The notes beneath the pieces were generated by a model that had not been told where the DNA came from, made no database searches, and worked only from the letters and a program-made list of their open reading frames with translations. This document shows positions 53,280 through 63,962 of a stretch of 64,000 nt of DNA, piece after piece. Positions within the stretch are counted from its first letter, which is position 1, and each line of letters starts with the position of its first letter. A program made the translations under genes and the position numbers. The DNA is from Humidesulfovibrio sp. GTDB lineage: Bacteria > Desulfobacterota > Desulfovibrionia > Desulfovibrionales > Desulfovibrionaceae. The stretch spans positions 62,001 through 126,000 of the forward strand of contig JARLHQ010000028.1 in NCBI GenBank assembly GCA_031292175.1, written 5' to 3'.

Positions 53280-53672
53280 ATGAACGTCGATCTTTCGCAT
53301 CTTCCCGGAGCCGTCTGGCTGGCTACTCCCGAAGCGGACGCGGATCTGTCCGCCCTGCCCTGGAACCCGCACCCGCGCTTTCCGGGTGTGGCGCTCAGAC
53401 ATCTCGTCACCGGGGCGCAGACAGGCGGCGCCTTGAGCGCGCACCTGGTGCGCATCGAGGCCGGATGCCGTCTGGAGGAACACATCCACCCGGACAGCCT
53501 GGAGCTGCACGAGGTGGTGCGGGGCGCGGGCGGCTGCGCCCTGGCCTACAAGACCGTGCGCTACGCGCCGGGAGTCTGCGGACTCATCCCTGCGGGTGTG
53601 CCACACAGCGTGAGGGCCGATGCCGGAGAAGACCTCTATATCCTCGCCAAATTCGCGCCAGCACTGCTCTGA
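53280..53672 (+). CDS. Cupin-domain protein
   Basis: 130-residue single cupin: HLVRIEAGCRLEEHIHPDSLELHEVVRGAGG with the metal-binding His set, and GLIPAGVPHSVRADAGEDLYILAKF. Likely binds a metal and senses or modifies a small molecule. GGAG lies six bases before the ATG. The next gene, an AraC regulator, begins inside its 3' end in another frame, so they are coupled. Confidence 0.85.
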   Translation: MNVDLSHLPGAVWLATPEADADLSALPWNPHPRFPGVALRHLVTGAQTGGALSAHLVRIEAGCRLEEHIHPDSLELHEVVRGAGGCALAYKTVRYAPGVCGLIPAGVPHSVRADAGEDLYILAKFAPALL

Positions 53673-54483
53673 GTGCTGCGCGGGCGGCCCAGCGCGCCTC
53701 ATCTGCCCAGAGGGACTGCCGGGGCTGGAGCTCTGCGTCGCGCACAAAAGCGCGCGGGTCCAGCCCCGCCATGCCCACGACTCATTTATTATGGGTCTGG
53801 TGACGGCGGGAGTGCGGCGCATTGAGACCGCAGGGCAAAGCGTGGTCGTGCGCACAGGCGAGGCCTTCGCCCTGCCGCCCGGTCTGGCCCACAGCTGCGC
53901 CCCGGCGGGCGGCGTCTGCTCCTACCTGGCCTTCAGCCTGACCAGGGAGGCATTGCCCAAGGACGCCCGCTGGTGGCCGCCGCTGCGCATGGCCGATGCG
54001 GGTCTGGCCCGGGCGCTGCTGCGCTTGGCAGAGGCCTGCGATACGCCGTGCGGTCCTCTGGAACGTCAGTCACTGTTGGCGGGACTTTTGGAGGGGATCG
54101 GCACCGTCGGCACAAGCGCACAGCCGCCAAGCCAGGAGGATGCGGGCATGGACGCGGCCGTGCTTGCGGCCAAAAGCCTGCTGGCCGCAAACCTGGAGCC
54201 GGGGCTTGGGTTGCCCGCTTTGGCCGAGGCCTGCGGCGCGGACATGTACGCCCTGCACCGGGCCTTCACCCGGATTGTTGGCCTGCCGCCCCACGCCTTC
54301 CAGACCCAGCAGCGTCTGCGCCGGGCCAAGGCGCTGCTGCGCGCGGGTGCGAGCCTTACCGACGCCGCCTTGGCCGCTGGTTTCTGCGACCAGAGCCACA
54401 TGCACCGGCACTTCACCCGTCTGGTGGGTTTCACGCCCGCCCAGTACGCTTGCGCGCACAAGGCCCGAGGCGAAACCTCCTAA
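53620..54483 (+). CDS. AraC-family regulator with N-terminal ligand domain
   Basis: 287 residues. A cupin-like ligand domain (QPRHAHDSFIMGLVTAGVRRIETAGQSVVVRTGEAFALPPGLAHSCAPAG) and a C-terminal HTH pair (LPALAEACGADMYALHRAFTRIVGLPPHAFQTQQRLRRAK; SLTDAALAAGFCDQSHMHRHFTRLVGFTPAQY). The ORF begins at an ATG 53620 inside the cupin gene with GAGGG close upstream; no better start is visible in frame. Its position after the cupin suggests one sensory unit. The stop overlaps that of the convergent O-methyltransferase by three bases. Confidence 0.8.
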   Translation: MPEKTSISSPNSRQHCSECCAGGPARLICPEGLPGLELCVAHKSARVQPRHAHDSFIMGLVTAGVRRIETAGQSVVVRTGEAFALPPGLAHSCAPAGGVCSYLAFSLTREALPKDARWWPPLRMADAGLARALLRLAEACDTPCGPLERQSLLAGLLEGIGTVGTSAQPPSQEDAGMDAAVLAAKSLLAANLEPGLGLPALAEACGADMYALHRAFTRIVGLPPHAFQTQQRLRRAKALLRAGASLTDAALAAGFCDQSHMHRHFTRLVGFTPAQYACAHKARGETS

Positions 54484-55070
54484 ACCTTGCGGCAGACCAG
54501 CAGACCGGAACCGATGGGCACGATGAGCGCGTCCACGCGCGGATCCTTCTGCGCGTCGTCCAGAAAGTCCTGAAACTCCTCGGCGTGGCTGATGGCGTTG
54601 TCCACGGCGATGACGCCGCCCGTGGGCAATGCGGCCAGCGCCGTTTCGTAAGCCGCGCGGGCCAGACCACGCTCGGCGTCGATAAAGCAGAAGGAAAGCC
54701 TGGGCAGGGACTTGAGGCCCTCAAGGGCGTCGGCCTCACGCAACTCCACAACATCCAGCACATCGGCAGCGCTGAAGCTCTGACGCGCCAGTTCGACTTT
54801 GGACGGGTCCAGCTCGAAGGTGGTGAGCATGCGGTGCGTGGCCCGGCAGGCCAGGGCCAGCCACAGGCCGGAATAGCCAGCGCCTGTGCCCACTTCCGCA
54901 GCATCGCCGGGAGGACAGTTGGCCAACAGGATGGCCAGCAGCTTGCCGGTCTCGGGCGGAATCTGGCGCAGCAGCCGTTTGCGTTCCATGCCCTGAGCCT
55001 TGCGCCAGGCTTCCAAGGCCTTCAGGTGGCCCTGGGTGACTTCTATGGCCTGCGGAATATCTCTAAACAT
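54480..55070 (-). CDS. COG4122-type O-methyltransferase
   Basis: 196 residues with the class I SAM fold of catechol O-methyltransferase-like enzymes: AEVGTGAGYSGLWLALACRA, ADVLDVVELREADALEGL, and a catalytic/metal region in LSFCFIDAERGLARAAYETALAALPTGGVIAVDNAI. Cytoplasmic. GGAGG lies six to eight bases before the ATG. It is convergent with the AraC gene and follows the hybrid kinase, whose stop is 79 bases away. Confidence 0.88.
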   Translation of the reverse strand: MFRDIPQAIEVTQGHLKALEAWRKAQGMERKRLLRQIPPETGKLLAILLANCPPGDAAEVGTGAGYSGLWLALACRATHRMLTTFELDPSKVELARQSFSAADVLDVVELREADALEGLKSLPRLSFCFIDAERGLARAAYETALAALPTGGVIAVDNAISHAEEFQDFLDDAQKDPRVDALIVPIGSGLLVCRKV

Positions 55071-55148
55071 CGAGGACCTCCGGGTTGGCGAGCTCTGCGC
55101 GGTTGCGCCGCGCCTATGTACCCGGATTCGGTCTCAGCGGGAAGGGGT

Positions 55149-57821
55149 TCACCCCACGCGCGAAAGCTTGGCCAGCACCTCGTTGAGTTCCGACTCCTGC
55201 ACGGGCTTGCCGACATAATCGTCCATGCCCGCGTCCATGAAGCGTTCGCGGTCGCCGGGCATGGCATAGGCCGTGAGCGCCACCACGGGTACGCGGGGCC
55301 TCTCCGAGCCCTTCTGCAACTCGCGGATGCGCCGCGTGGCCTCCACTCCGTCCAGCTCTGGCATCTGGATGTCCATGAAGACACAATCAAAATCATGTGA
55401 CTCGTAGGCACGTACGGCTTCAAGCCCGTTGGACACAGCCGTCACCTCATGCCCCAGGCGCACAAGCATGGTGTGCATAGCCAAACGGCTCACGGCCTCG
55501 TCCTCGGCCAACAGAAGGCGCAGCCGTGCAGGCGTCGCGCCCTTCGAGTCCTGCGCGTGCGCGGCGGAGGCGGCGGCGATGGCGGGCAACTCCGGCTTCA
55601 GGTGCAGATAAACGGTGGTGCCGCGCCCCACTTCACTCTCCACCACAACGGAGCCGTTCATGAGACTCGCCAGACGCTTCACGATAGCCAAACCAAGGCC
55701 TGCGCCCTCATACTTACGGGTGAAGCTGGCGTCGGACTGCGTGAAGCGTTCGAACACGTAGCAGATCTGGTCGTCCGGGATGCCAATGCCCGTGTCAGCC
55801 ACGCTCACGTACAGGTGGGTCCGCCCGGTTTCGGGCGCCATCGGCACGCTCCAGGCCTCCAAGCTTACGCTGCCCCTGGCGGTGAACTTGACCGCATTGC
55901 CCACCAGGTTGAACAGGATCTGGCGGATTCTCGCCTCGTCGCCCAGCAACACGGGCGGCACGCCAGGCCAGATGCGGAAGCCCAGGCTTATCCCCTTGGA
56001 GGCGCAGGCCAGCCGGAAGATGTTGCCCACGGAATCGAACATATCCTCCAGGCTGAAGGGCGCGCGGTGCAGCACCAACCGTCCGGCCTCTATGCTGGAA
56101 AAGTCCAAAATGTCGTTCAACAGGCCGAGCAGACGCTTGCCAGCGTCCAGGGCCATGTTGACGAACTCCTGCTGATTTTCCTCTGGCGCGCCACCTTGCA
56201 TGAGCTGCAACATGCCCAGCATGCCGTTGAGCGGCGTCCTGATCTCGTGGCTCATGTTGGCCAGGAACTCGCCTTTGGAACGGTTGGAGGCCTCGGCCAC
56301 ATTCTTGGCCTCCTCCAGAGCCAGCTCCATGCGCTTTCGGTCCGTGATGTCTGTATTGCACACGCGCCGCCCCAAGGGGGTGCCATCGTCGCGGGCGATG
56401 CTTTCGCACTTATGATTTATCCAGATAACCTCGCCCGAGCGCTTCACAATGCGGATGTCCATGCTGCAAGGCTGACCCACCAGGCTGTCGATCTCGCCCA
56501 GATGCCGGGCGAAGAGTTCGCGGTCATCCCGGTGCACGATGCGGTATGCGAGCATGCTGTCGGCCTGGAATTCCGCCGCGGAATACCCGGATATTCGTTC
56601 GCAGGAGGGCGAAACCCAAACGATATCCCCCTTGACGCCGCGCCAGTACTCCCAGTCGTAGGTGAAGTCCGCGACGGTGCGGAACTTGAGTTCGCTCTGA
56701 CGCAGGGCCTCCTCGGTGCGCAACCGCTCCGTGACGTCATCGAAGGAGGCCACGAAACCATCCGCTGTCGTTATGCCGGAGATGAGGCAATCGTGGACCA
56801 CGCCGTTTTTGCTGGTCACATGGTAGACCCGTGGGGAAACCTCCGTGGAGTTACGGGCCGCGGCCAGGACATCATGCACCCACGTCCCCCGCGTCTGACG
56901 CCGGTATTCCGGGTCCGGGAAGGCTAGCCGCCACCAATCCTCCACGCCGGGGATGTCTTCCAGCGTGTAGCCGAAGGTGGACATGAACCGCTGGTTCAAG
57001 TTCACGAGCTTGCCATCGTTGTTGGCGAAACAAAACGGGATTGGCGCGCGGTCGAAAAGGTCTCGGAAGCGTTTTTCACTGGTTTCCAACGCTTCCTCGG
57101 AAAGCTGCCGCAGGGTGGTGTCCTGAAAGATGACAGCGAATGTGTCGCCTTCCACAGGGAAGGCGGATACCTGCAGATACTTGTTGAGTTCCGGCAGGAA
57201 CCTCGAAAAACTGATCGGGCGTTGCTCTTCCACCAAAGGGCCGAATTTATCAAGGTCGGGCGCCTGCGCGAAGGAAAAGACCTCTGTTACCCGCTTGCCC
57301 AGAACCGCCTTCCGTTCGACCCCCAGGATGGCCTCATAGGCCGGATTGACCTCTCGCACGATGTAGTCGATGGGCGCGCCGTCCGGATCGCGCATCATCT
57401 CCAGCACGCAAAGCCCCTCGGTCATGGAGTTGAAGAGAGTGCTGTAGCGGGCCTCGCTCTCCTTCAGCCAACGGCTCATGCTCAGCAGGCGGTCGCTCAT
57501 GACGCTCACCAGGACGCCGGAGCCCACCAGGACCAGCCATTGCGCGAGATCATATCCGGCCGAGATGCCCAAGCTGTCGACTGGCGGAACGGCGAGATAA
57601 TCAATGCCCAGCGCGGAGATGGCCGTGGCCAGAAGTCCTGGCCAAAGCCCGCCGGTGAGGGAGCAGAAGATAATGGGAAGCATGAAGAAGATGAGCAGCG
57701 GCCGATTGCCGAAGTCCTCGGCAACGCTCATGCGCAAGCCCAGTGTCGCCACGGGGACGGCCACAGCCAAGGCGTAGACCACCCAGCGGGGTATGCGTGT
57801 GCGGAACAGTTCTTTCGGCAT
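55149..57821 (-). CDS. Multi-PAS hybrid histidine kinase with receiver domain
   Basis: 890 residues from the ATG at 57821. N-terminal membrane part of about four helices of the MASE/KdpD type ([31 protein letters not shown]), then three PAS domains (residues about 120-470), HisKA with H525 in [16 protein letters not shown], HATPase with the G boxes, and a receiver with phospho-acceptor D817 in [18 protein letters not shown]. So it is a hybrid sensor relaying phosphate. The ORF-track TTG start at 57881 would be almost leaderless; the ATG is preferred although its SD is weak. Partner and ligand unknown. Confidence 0.92.
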   Translation of the reverse strand: MPKELFRTRIPRWVVYALAVAVPVATLGLRMSVAEDFGNRPLLIFFMLPIIFCSLTGGLWPGLLATAISALGIDYLAVPPVDSLGISAGYDLAQWLVLVGSGVLVSVMSDRLLSMSRWLKESEARYSTLFNSMTEGLCVLEMMRDPDGAPIDYIVREVNPAYEAILGVERKAVLGKRVTEVFSFAQAPDLDKFGPLVEEQRPISFSRFLPELNKYLQVSAFPVEGDTFAVIFQDTTLRQLSEEALETSEKRFRDLFDRAPIPFCFANNDGKLVNLNQRFMSTFGYTLEDIPGVEDWWRLAFPDPEYRRQTRGTWVHDVLAAARNSTEVSPRVYHVTSKNGVVHDCLISGITTADGFVASFDDVTERLRTEEALRQSELKFRTVADFTYDWEYWRGVKGDIVWVSPSCERISGYSAAEFQADSMLAYRIVHRDDRELFARHLGEIDSLVGQPCSMDIRIVKRSGEVIWINHKCESIARDDGTPLGRRVCNTDITDRKRMELALEEAKNVAEASNRSKGEFLANMSHEIRTPLNGMLGMLQLMQGGAPEENQQEFVNMALDAGKRLLGLLNDILDFSSIEAGRLVLHRAPFSLEDMFDSVGNIFRLACASKGISLGFRIWPGVPPVLLGDEARIRQILFNLVGNAVKFTARGSVSLEAWSVPMAPETGRTHLYVSVADTGIGIPDDQICYVFERFTQSDASFTRKYEGAGLGLAIVKRLASLMNGSVVVESEVGRGTTVYLHLKPELPAIAAASAAHAQDSKGATPARLRLLLAEDEAVSRLAMHTMLVRLGHEVTAVSNGLEAVRAYESHDFDCVFMDIQMPELDGVEATRRIRELQKGSERPRVPVVALTAYAMPGDRERFMDAGMDDYVGKPVQESELNEVLAKLSRVG

Positions 57822-57893
57822 CGACGCCCCAATCAGTACTGCGGCCGAGACGTCAAGCTGTGGGGTCAGGTTGACGCGCAACAGAATGGCATC

Positions 57894-57922
57894 ACATTAG
57901 AGCATCGCGGAAATTATGGCAA
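57894..57922 (-). promoter_or_regulatory. Candidate promoter of the hybrid kinase
   Basis: On the minus strand: TTGCCA (57917-57922), 17-base spacer, TAATGT (57894-57899), giving a leader of about 65 bases to the ATG. Confidence 0.45.
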
Positions 57923-57963
57923 GATATCCATGCGCCACGGAGGGCTGCCCCGCGTGACCGCGC

Positions 57964-59187
57964 TCAGACCGAGCGGCTTTCCAACTGCGAGATGTAACTT
58001 TCGATATCGCCGGAAGCCAAGCCTTCGGGAAAATCGCCACCCGGAGCAGGCAGGCCCGGCACACAATCGCTGGAGTTGACGGCTGGAAGGCTGTTCTCTC
58101 GCAGTGCGGCACTGGCGTCGTAATTGAAGATCCGCGAGGAATACTCCTCCGGCGCGCCTGAGAGCGTGGCCACGGCCTGCTTCACCGGCGTGTGGAACTC
58201 CTTGCGGGTGAAAAGATAGTCGTCGCGGTAGCCGGTGAAGGTAAACATACCCTTGTCCTTGCAGGACTCCAGGTAACCGTCCAGCTGGGAGAGCTTGTTC
58301 TCGCGGATAAGGGTGGCGATGGCCTTGGTGTTGCGGAGGACCGAGAGCAACGGCACAGAGTGACGCAGCCTGGGCATGTAGAGCAGCTGTTGGTTGATGA
58401 TGCCAGCCAGGCTGTGGGAAAGTTGCAGGCGGGTGTGTTCATTGGAGAGGGACTTGGTGAGGTTGCACATGCGGTGCACAGCCTCCTCGTGCGAACCCGC
58501 GTGCATGGTGGTGATGACCAAATGCCCGGATTCCGCAGCGTCCAGCGAGAGCTGGATCGTCTCCGCCGCGCGCATCTCGCCCACGACGATGACATCGGGC
58601 GCTTGTCGAAGCACATCAAGCAACCCGTGCTGGTAGGAATGGAAATGCTTGCCCAGCTCACGCTGTTCGATGAAGGCCTGTTTCGACGCGAACAGATATT
58701 CAATGGGATCTTCCAGCGTCACGACATGGCAGGCCCTGCTGTTGTTGATCTCATTGATGAGCGCGGCGATGGTCGTGGTCTTGCCACTGCCTGTCGAGCC
58801 GCAGATGACCAGCAGACCGGACTTTAGCCCACAAAAGTCGCGCAGGGATGGATGCAGGTTCAAGCTGTCCAGATCTGGAACAACGCTGGGCAGAAAACGG
58901 ATGGCCAAACTCACGCCGCGATGGGAGCTGAACACGTTGAGGCGCATCCGCTTGCCGGAAACGGTCAGGGCCAGGTCCGTGGACCATTGCTCCTTGAGCT
59001 GGCGCTTCTGGCGCGGGTTCAGGATGGTCTCCACCAACGCGTCGACGTACTGGGGGGCAAGCACGTGCTGTTTTTGGAAACAGACCTCGCCATCGCGACG
59101 GCACACGAGAGGGTGGCCGCCGGTGATGTGCAGATCCGAGAAGCCCCGCTCGTGGCAGGCGTTGATGATCTTCGTGAAGGTTTCCAT
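57964..59187 (-). CDS. pilT: Type IV pilus retraction ATPase PilT
   Basis: 407 residues, slightly longer than usual because of a C-terminal extension. GSTGSGKTTTIAALI is Walker A, VVTLEDPIEYLF an Asp box, RQAPDVIVVGEMRAAETIQLSLDAAESGHLVITTMHA holds Walker B and the His box. Hexameric ATPase powering pilus retraction. The ATG at 59187 has AGGA about nine bases upstream; the ORF-track start 59280 is rejected. It is followed by the hybrid kinase on the same strand. The prepilin peptidase gene lies 8 kb away, and no pilin gene is in the window. Confidence 0.93.
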   Translation of the reverse strand: METFTKIINACHERGFSDLHITGGHPLVCRRDGEVCFQKQHVLAPQYVDALVETILNPRQKRQLKEQWSTDLALTVSGKRMRLNVFSSHRGVSLAIRFLPSVVPDLDSLNLHPSLRDFCGLKSGLLVICGSTGSGKTTTIAALINEINNSRACHVVTLEDPIEYLFASKQAFIEQRELGKHFHSYQHGLLDVLRQAPDVIVVGEMRAAETIQLSLDAAESGHLVITTMHAGSHEEAVHRMCNLTKSLSNEHTRLQLSHSLAGIINQQLLYMPRLRHSVPLLSVLRNTKAIATLIRENKLSQLDGYLESCKDKGMFTFTGYRDDYLFTRKEFHTPVKQAVATLSGAPEEYSSRIFNYDASAALRENSLPAVNSSDCVPGLPAPGGDFPEGLASGDIESYISQLESRSV

Positions 59188-59377
59188 GCGATGTCGTCCT
59201 GATAAATGTGGTACATGGGCGATGGGCCATGGTGCGGCTCGCCCCGGGAAGCCCTTTTCCCGACGGGCCTCAGACTGCAAAAGACGTATTCAGGCTGCGC
59301 TCAATGCATTGCGACAGCCTATATATCGTCAAAAATTACTGATAGCTACAAAATACTCTAAAGGCATAGAAATACCT

Positions 59378-59410
59378 AAAAAAGCCCGGTATCCTTGAGG
59401 AAACCGGGCC
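59378..59410 (-). terminator. Intrinsic terminator of the universal stress protein gene
   Basis: On the minus strand GCCCGGTT pairs with AACCGGGC around an 11-base loop, followed by six T. Confidence 0.8.
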
Positions 59411-59459
59411 AGATGTCATATCCAAGTCCCCGCATCAAAAAACAAACAGCCAGTTGGAG

Positions 59460-59885
59460 CTAGCGTATGAGCAGCACCGGGCAGTTGGCTTCGGAGAGCA
59501 CAGCGTGGGCCGCGCTGCCCATGAGCAAGCCCCCCAGGTCCGACCGCCCGTGCGACCCCATGACGATGAGGTCATAGTCACCGCCATTGGCCTCACCGAT
59601 GATGACGTCACCGGGATGGCCCTCTTTGATAATGAGCGCCGGTTCCGAGCCGATCTCCCTCAATTTCTTGGCGTAGGGCGCCAGCAGCTTCTCCGCCTTC
59701 TGCACATACTCGTGTACAAGCCCCTCTCGCGCTCCCCCGCCAACGAGCATGGGAATGTGGCTGTAGCAATGCAGCAGCGCCACATGGGCCCCTTGCGTCT
59801 GAGCCAGACCCAGGACGTAGCGGAAAGCGTGCTTAGAATGTTCGGAATCGTCAATGGGCACGAGAATCTTCTTGAATGTCAGCAC
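59460..59885 (-). CDS. Universal stress protein A family
   Basis: 141 residues, one USP domain, ATP-binding type by the GSHGRSDLGGLLMGSAAH motif (G-x2-G-x9-G-S). Helps survival under stress or growth arrest in the family. The GTG start at 59885 has AGGGG eight bases upstream, in line with the AAGGGGACC element. Between the pilT promoter region and sdaA; stands alone with its own terminator. Confidence 0.9.
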   Translation of the reverse strand: MLTFKKILVPIDDSEHSKHAFRYVLGLAQTQGAHVALLHCYSHIPMLVGGGAREGLVHEYVQKAEKLLAPYAKKLREIGSEPALIIKEGHPGDVIIGEANGGDYDLIVMGSHGRSDLGGLLMGSAAHAVLSEANCPVLLIR

Positions 59886-60004
59886 AGCGGTCCCCTTTTG
59901 CCTTGTGTCATCTTGAGAGAGGAATGCCTGAGGCGCATGGGGGAGTCAATACGGCGGGCGCAAAGGCAAATCCCAGCCAGCTTGCTGCCGAAGCCCTGCT
60001 TTTG

Positions 60005-61378
60005 TCAGCAATTCGCCACGATGGCGGCGAGACCGCCCTGCGCAGTCTCCTTGTACTTGCAATTCATGTCCTTGCCCGTGGCCATCATGGTCTCAATAGC
60101 CTGATCCAGCCCGACCTTGTATCTCGCCGGAAGCACATCCGTGGCGATGATAAAGGCGGTATATGCTTTCACAACGCTCATCGCGTTGCGTTCGATGCAC
60201 GGGATCTGGACATACCCGCCAACGGGGTCGCAGGTCATCCCCAGATGCTGCTCCAGGGCCGTCTCGGCCGCATTTTCGGTGACGTCCGCATCATAACCCG
60301 TCGCGTGGGACAACATGGCGGCCGCCATGGCCGAGGCCACGCCTATTTCGGCCTGGCAACCGCCCTCGGCCCCGGCAATGGTGGCGTTGTGCTTGGCCAG
60401 AAAACCAACAGCGGCAGCCGCCAAAAGACCCTCCCGGACGGATTGCTCCGAGAGGCCAAGCCGGGTGCGCATGATCTTGGCTATGGCCGGAATGATCCCG
60501 GCCGAGCCGCAGGTCGGGGCCGTGACGATGATGTGCCCGGCCGCGTTCTCTTCCGCGGCAGCAAAGGCGAAGGCGCACATCTGTCCAATGATGTTCTCGT
60601 GGGTCTGGCGCTTGATCTCGGACCGTTCAAAGAGATGATTCGCCTTGCGGTGCAGCCCGATGGGCCCCGGCAACACCCCCTCCGCCGCAAGGCCAGCGTT
60701 CACGGCTTCGTCCATAACCCGCAGGATGGTGTCGAGCCCGTCCATTATCTCCAGCTCGCCAGCTCCGGTCACGGCCATCTCGTTTTCCAAGATTAGCCGG
60801 TGCAGGTGCAAACCATTCTCTTTAAGCTGCCTCTTCAGTCCCAGCATGTTTTCATAGGGATAGGTGGGGACCCCGCGTGGCACTATCGGCTGCCCCTTGA
60901 ACTGGATAAACCCGCCCCCCGGAGAGGCGTACTCACGTTCAAACACGGGCGCGGCCGCGCCGTCCGGTCCGGTCAGCCGGATGATCATGGTGTTATTGCA
61001 GGGATAGTCATGCTCAATCGCGTCGAAGACGACCGTATCGGCGTTGATGTTCAGGCGCACAGCCCCAAGGTCCAGGGGACGCTCAACGAGAGGGTCACTG
61101 CCCAATTCATCGAGAAATTCCGGGGAACAGGACTCGGGCGAACGCCCCAGCAGTCCGGCAAGGACGGCCCGAACCGTCCCATGCCCCTTTCCTGTGGCCG
61201 AGAGGCTCCCAAAAAGATGCACCTGCACCCCGGAAACACTGGAGAGCGTTGCGGCAGGAAGCGCCCTGGCGGCCTGGATGAAATCGTATGCGGCCCTCAT
61301 GGGCCCGATGGTGTGCGAACTGGAGGGCCCAGGACCGATTTTGAAGAGATCAAAAATGCTCAAATCAATGGCAGACAT
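60005..61378 (-). CDS. sdaA: L-serine ammonia-lyase, iron-sulfur type
   Basis: 457 residues from the ATG at 61378 (AAGGGG five bases upstream), the single-chain alpha-beta fused form. Deaminates serine to pyruvate using a [4Fe-4S] cluster; likely ligand cysteines are in TAPTCGSAGII, IPCIERNAM and the C-terminal KDMNCKYKETAQGGL. SSSHTIGPMRAAYDF near the N-terminus and PGGGFIQFKG are also typical. Together with putA and the exporters it points to amino-acid use as carbon or electron source. A long leader of about 200 bases separates it from its promoter. Confidence 0.95.
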   Translation of the reverse strand: MSAIDLSIFDLFKIGPGPSSSHTIGPMRAAYDFIQAARALPAATLSSVSGVQVHLFGSLSATGKGHGTVRAVLAGLLGRSPESCSPEFLDELGSDPLVERPLDLGAVRLNINADTVVFDAIEHDYPCNNTMIIRLTGPDGAAAPVFEREYASPGGGFIQFKGQPIVPRGVPTYPYENMLGLKRQLKENGLHLHRLILENEMAVTGAGELEIMDGLDTILRVMDEAVNAGLAAEGVLPGPIGLHRKANHLFERSEIKRQTHENIIGQMCAFAFAAAEENAAGHIIVTAPTCGSAGIIPAIAKIMRTRLGLSEQSVREGLLAAAAVGFLAKHNATIAGAEGGCQAEIGVASAMAAAMLSHATGYDADVTENAAETALEQHLGMTCDPVGGYVQIPCIERNAMSVVKAYTAFIIATDVLPARYKVGLDQAIETMMATGKDMNCKYKETAQGGLAAIVANC

Positions 61379-62201
61379 GGTGCCCCTTCGTGTCGCGGTG
61401 GAGTGTGCCGGTCCGCCGGCATGCGAAAATTGCAACGTATTTTCCTTCCTGGCACGCCAGCGGGCGAGCCCCCCGGAGAAGGGTTTGTCCGCAGAGCATT
61501 ACCCCCTCCTAAACGTCCAGGACCGCCACGATGTCCCCTGCCCTGCCACGTTTATCCCGGCAGCTTCCTCTCTGCGTCCAGCTCGTATCATACAGCGTGC
61601 AAGCAAATTTGCCAACTCTGCGCTGCGCTCGGAAGGGTACAGGTGCGGGGTACAATTGCCCCGAAAGCCTGATTTTGGACACCTGATAGGGCTACGATTT
61701 GCACCGTAACCCCTTGGTATCAGCCGGAGAGGGAGGGAGTTGAGCCTTGATAGGCTTATAAAGCCTATATCCGTTTAGCAGGCGGAATTACGTATTCAAA
61801 ACCGCCGACGAAATAAAACAGAACGGTAGCCCGATTGAACTCAGCGTCATTGGATGACGCGGGGTATCATAGGTCGGCATTACAATGAGCGGAATGAAGA
61901 ACCAAATGCGCCGTCTTCATCTGGAACTGGTGCCGTTAGCCACCGCTTAAACGTGTTGGCTAACGGCTTCGCGAAGGTGACTATGCTCCTCTGGGGAACA
62001 CAACGTATCCAGAGCGATCATGATGCGTAGCCGGTCCTTGAGCGTGCCCACCCCGCTAACATACTCAGAATCAAGACTGACATGATGCGGGGTGCTGGCT
62101 CCACCGCAGACGCCGGAATGCGCAATACGTGCTGTGCTCCTAATGGCCTCCGATCGTTCAAGCCATTGCGGCAATTGCTGTCATGCGCTTGGTCCCAACA
62201 G
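61379..62201. other. 823-bp gene-poor region
   Basis: No convincing gene in 823 bases. It holds the sdaA promoter (61587-61615) and three hairpins: ATAGGCTT/AAGCCTAT (61750-61768), GCGTCAT/ATGACGC (61844-61860), and the 11-bp GCCGTTAGCCA/TGGCTAACGGC (61932-61967). From about 61700 the sequence is less GC-rich than its surroundings. The 75-aa minus ORF (TTG start) and a 21-codon plus ORF have no SD. It could be a scar, an sRNA locus or regulatory DNA. Confidence 0.5.
61587..61615 (-). promoter_or_regulatory. sdaA promoter
   Basis: On the minus strand: TTGGCA (61610-61615), exactly 17 bases, TATGAT (61587-61592), each one base from consensus. Confidence 0.65.
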
Positions 62202-63962
62202 CTAAGCGCCGGACTTCATCCGCTCGATGAGCGTTCGCAGGCTCTGCGTCTGATGGGCCATCTCTGCAATTGCCTGGGCGGACTGGTTCATGGCGCTGGC
62301 CGTTTCGCTGGCGATGCGGCTGACATCTTCAATGCTCCGGTTGATCTCCTCGCTGGCGGAGGACTGTTCCTCGCTGGCCGTGGCGATGGAACGAACCTGG
62401 TCAGTTGCGACCTCCACGAGGCGCACGATCTCCTGGAGGGCTTCTCCGGACTGATTGGCGAGATGGGTCGCGTGCTCGATGCTGTGCACAGCGTGCCCCA
62501 CGTTCTCCAAGTTCTTCTTGGTACCATCCTGAATCCCTCGGATGGCGTCACCGACCTCCTTGGTGGCGGTCATGGTCTTTTCAGCCAGTTTGCGCACCTC
62601 GTCGGCAACGACGGCAAAGCCGCGCCCCGCATCACCGGCACGCGCGGCTTCTATGGCCGCGTTCAAGGCCAACAGGTTGGTCTGGTCCGCGATATCGGAG
62701 ATGACGTTCATGATTTGGCCGATGCCCTCGGCCTGCTTGCCCAACTCGCCCATATCCTGCTTCATGGTGTTGGACACGGTCTGCACAGAGTCGATGCCCG
62801 CGACCACCTGGCCCACAATCTTCGCGCCTTCCAGGGCCTTGACCCTGGCTGTTCCCGAGGAGTCCGCCGCCTGCGAAGCGCTCTTGGCCACCTCCAGCAC
62901 CGTGGCGTTCATCTCCTCCATGGCCGTGGCAGTCTCGGCGATGCGCTGAGACTCTACCTCGGTGCCGCGGCTGGACTGCTCCACCTGGGCCGAGAGCTCT
63001 TCAGAGGCCGAACTGATGACCTCCACAACCTTCTCCAACTGACTGGCCGCCTCCATCATGCCCTCGGCCTTGGCGCGCTCGGCCGCGGCCTTGGCCACAT
63101 TCGCCTCGTCCGTGGCGATCTTGGCCAGGCGCGCCTGCTCGGCGGCCTCAGCGGTCTTCTGATCCGCCTCGGCGATCTTGCCCTTCATGGTCTTCACCAT
63201 GCCCTGCAACACGTGGTAGACGCCGCCCACCCTCTTCTGCGGGCGGAAGGCCACGTCCAGGTCGCCACCGGCGATCTTGCTCGAAACGTCTTGCAGGTAG
63301 CCAGGGTCCTCGCCCAGTTGGGCCAGCACGCTGCGGATGAGCAGGACGGCGATGCCAGCGCCCACCAGCGCCGCCAGGATGATGATGGTAAGGCTCAGGC
63401 TCTTTCCGCGCTCGTACGTCGCCGCAGCCAGCTTGGCCTCATCCGCGCCGCCCTTGTCGTTGATGGCGACGTCCTTCTGGATTAAGCTTAAACATTGGCT
63501 GAACTCATCCTTGAGACTGCCGCTCAGGGCCAGGGCCTCCTGCTCACGCCCGTTGCCCGCCAGTTCAAGAATCGTCGGAATTTTCTCCGCATAGACCTTC
63601 CAGTGCGCACCGAATTCTTCATACGCCGCGCGCTCCTCGGGCGAGGAGATGAGAGGCTCGTAAATCTTGCGCACCTTCTCCAGGGCGCCCAGGCGCTCCT
63701 CTATGGCCTTGCGCGACGCTTCCCGATCTTGATCGGCGGTCTGCGTCAGGTAGAGCAGCTGGTAACGCCGCACACCCTGGGCGAACCTGTCCAGTTTCGA
63801 GACCTCGCGGATGCTCGGCAGCCAGTTGTTCGCCAGCTGGTCGGCGTTGTAGTTGAGCGAATTGAGGGCGTTCAGCGCCACCGCTCCGCTCACAAGCATC
63901 AGAAGCACTATAACACCGAAACCCAGGCTGAGCTTTGTTGAGAGCTTGAGCGAGGAGAACAT
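62202..63962 (-). CDS. Methyl-accepting chemotaxis protein with 4HB sensor
   Basis: 586 residues from the ATG at 63962, which has GGAGG eight bases upstream (the ATG at 63977 has none). N-terminal helix ([20 protein letters not shown]), a four-helix-bundle periplasmic sensor (about 30-185), second helix ([23 protein letters not shown]), a HAMP-like region and a coiled linker rich in Ala/Glu/Lys, then the signalling tip [43 protein letters not shown]. No tether pentapeptide at the C-terminus (ends ERMKSGA), unlike the receptor at 41 kb. Ligand unknown. The upstream promoter is outside the window. Confidence 0.95.
   Translation of the reverse strand: MFSSLKLSTKLSLGFGVIVLLMLVSGAVALNALNSLNYNADQLANNWLPSIREVSKLDRFAQGVRRYQLLYLTQTADQDREASRKAIEERLGALEKVRKIYEPLISSPEERAAYEEFGAHWKVYAEKIPTILELAGNGREQEALALSGSLKDEFSQCLSLIQKDVAINDKGGADEAKLAAATYERGKSLSLTIIILAALVGAGIAVLLIRSVLAQLGEDPGYLQDVSSKIAGGDLDVAFRPQKRVGGVYHVLQGMVKTMKGKIAEADQKTAEAAEQARLAKIATDEANVAKAAAERAKAEGMMEAASQLEKVVEVISSASEELSAQVEQSSRGTEVESQRIAETATAMEEMNATVLEVAKSASQAADSSGTARVKALEGAKIVGQVVAGIDSVQTVSNTMKQDMGELGKQAEGIGQIMNVISDIADQTNLLALNAAIEAARAGDAGRGFAVVADEVRKLAEKTMTATKEVGDAIRGIQDGTKKNLENVGHAVHSIEHATHLANQSGEALQEIVRLVEVATDQVRSIATASEEQSSASEEINRSIEDVSRIASETASAMNQSAQAIAEMAHQTQSLRTLIERMKSGA

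Noticed and set aside
61947-62174. 75-aa minus-strand ORF starting at TTG
   Set aside because: No ribosome binding site, no family resemblance, overlaps perfect hairpins and has atypical codon use.
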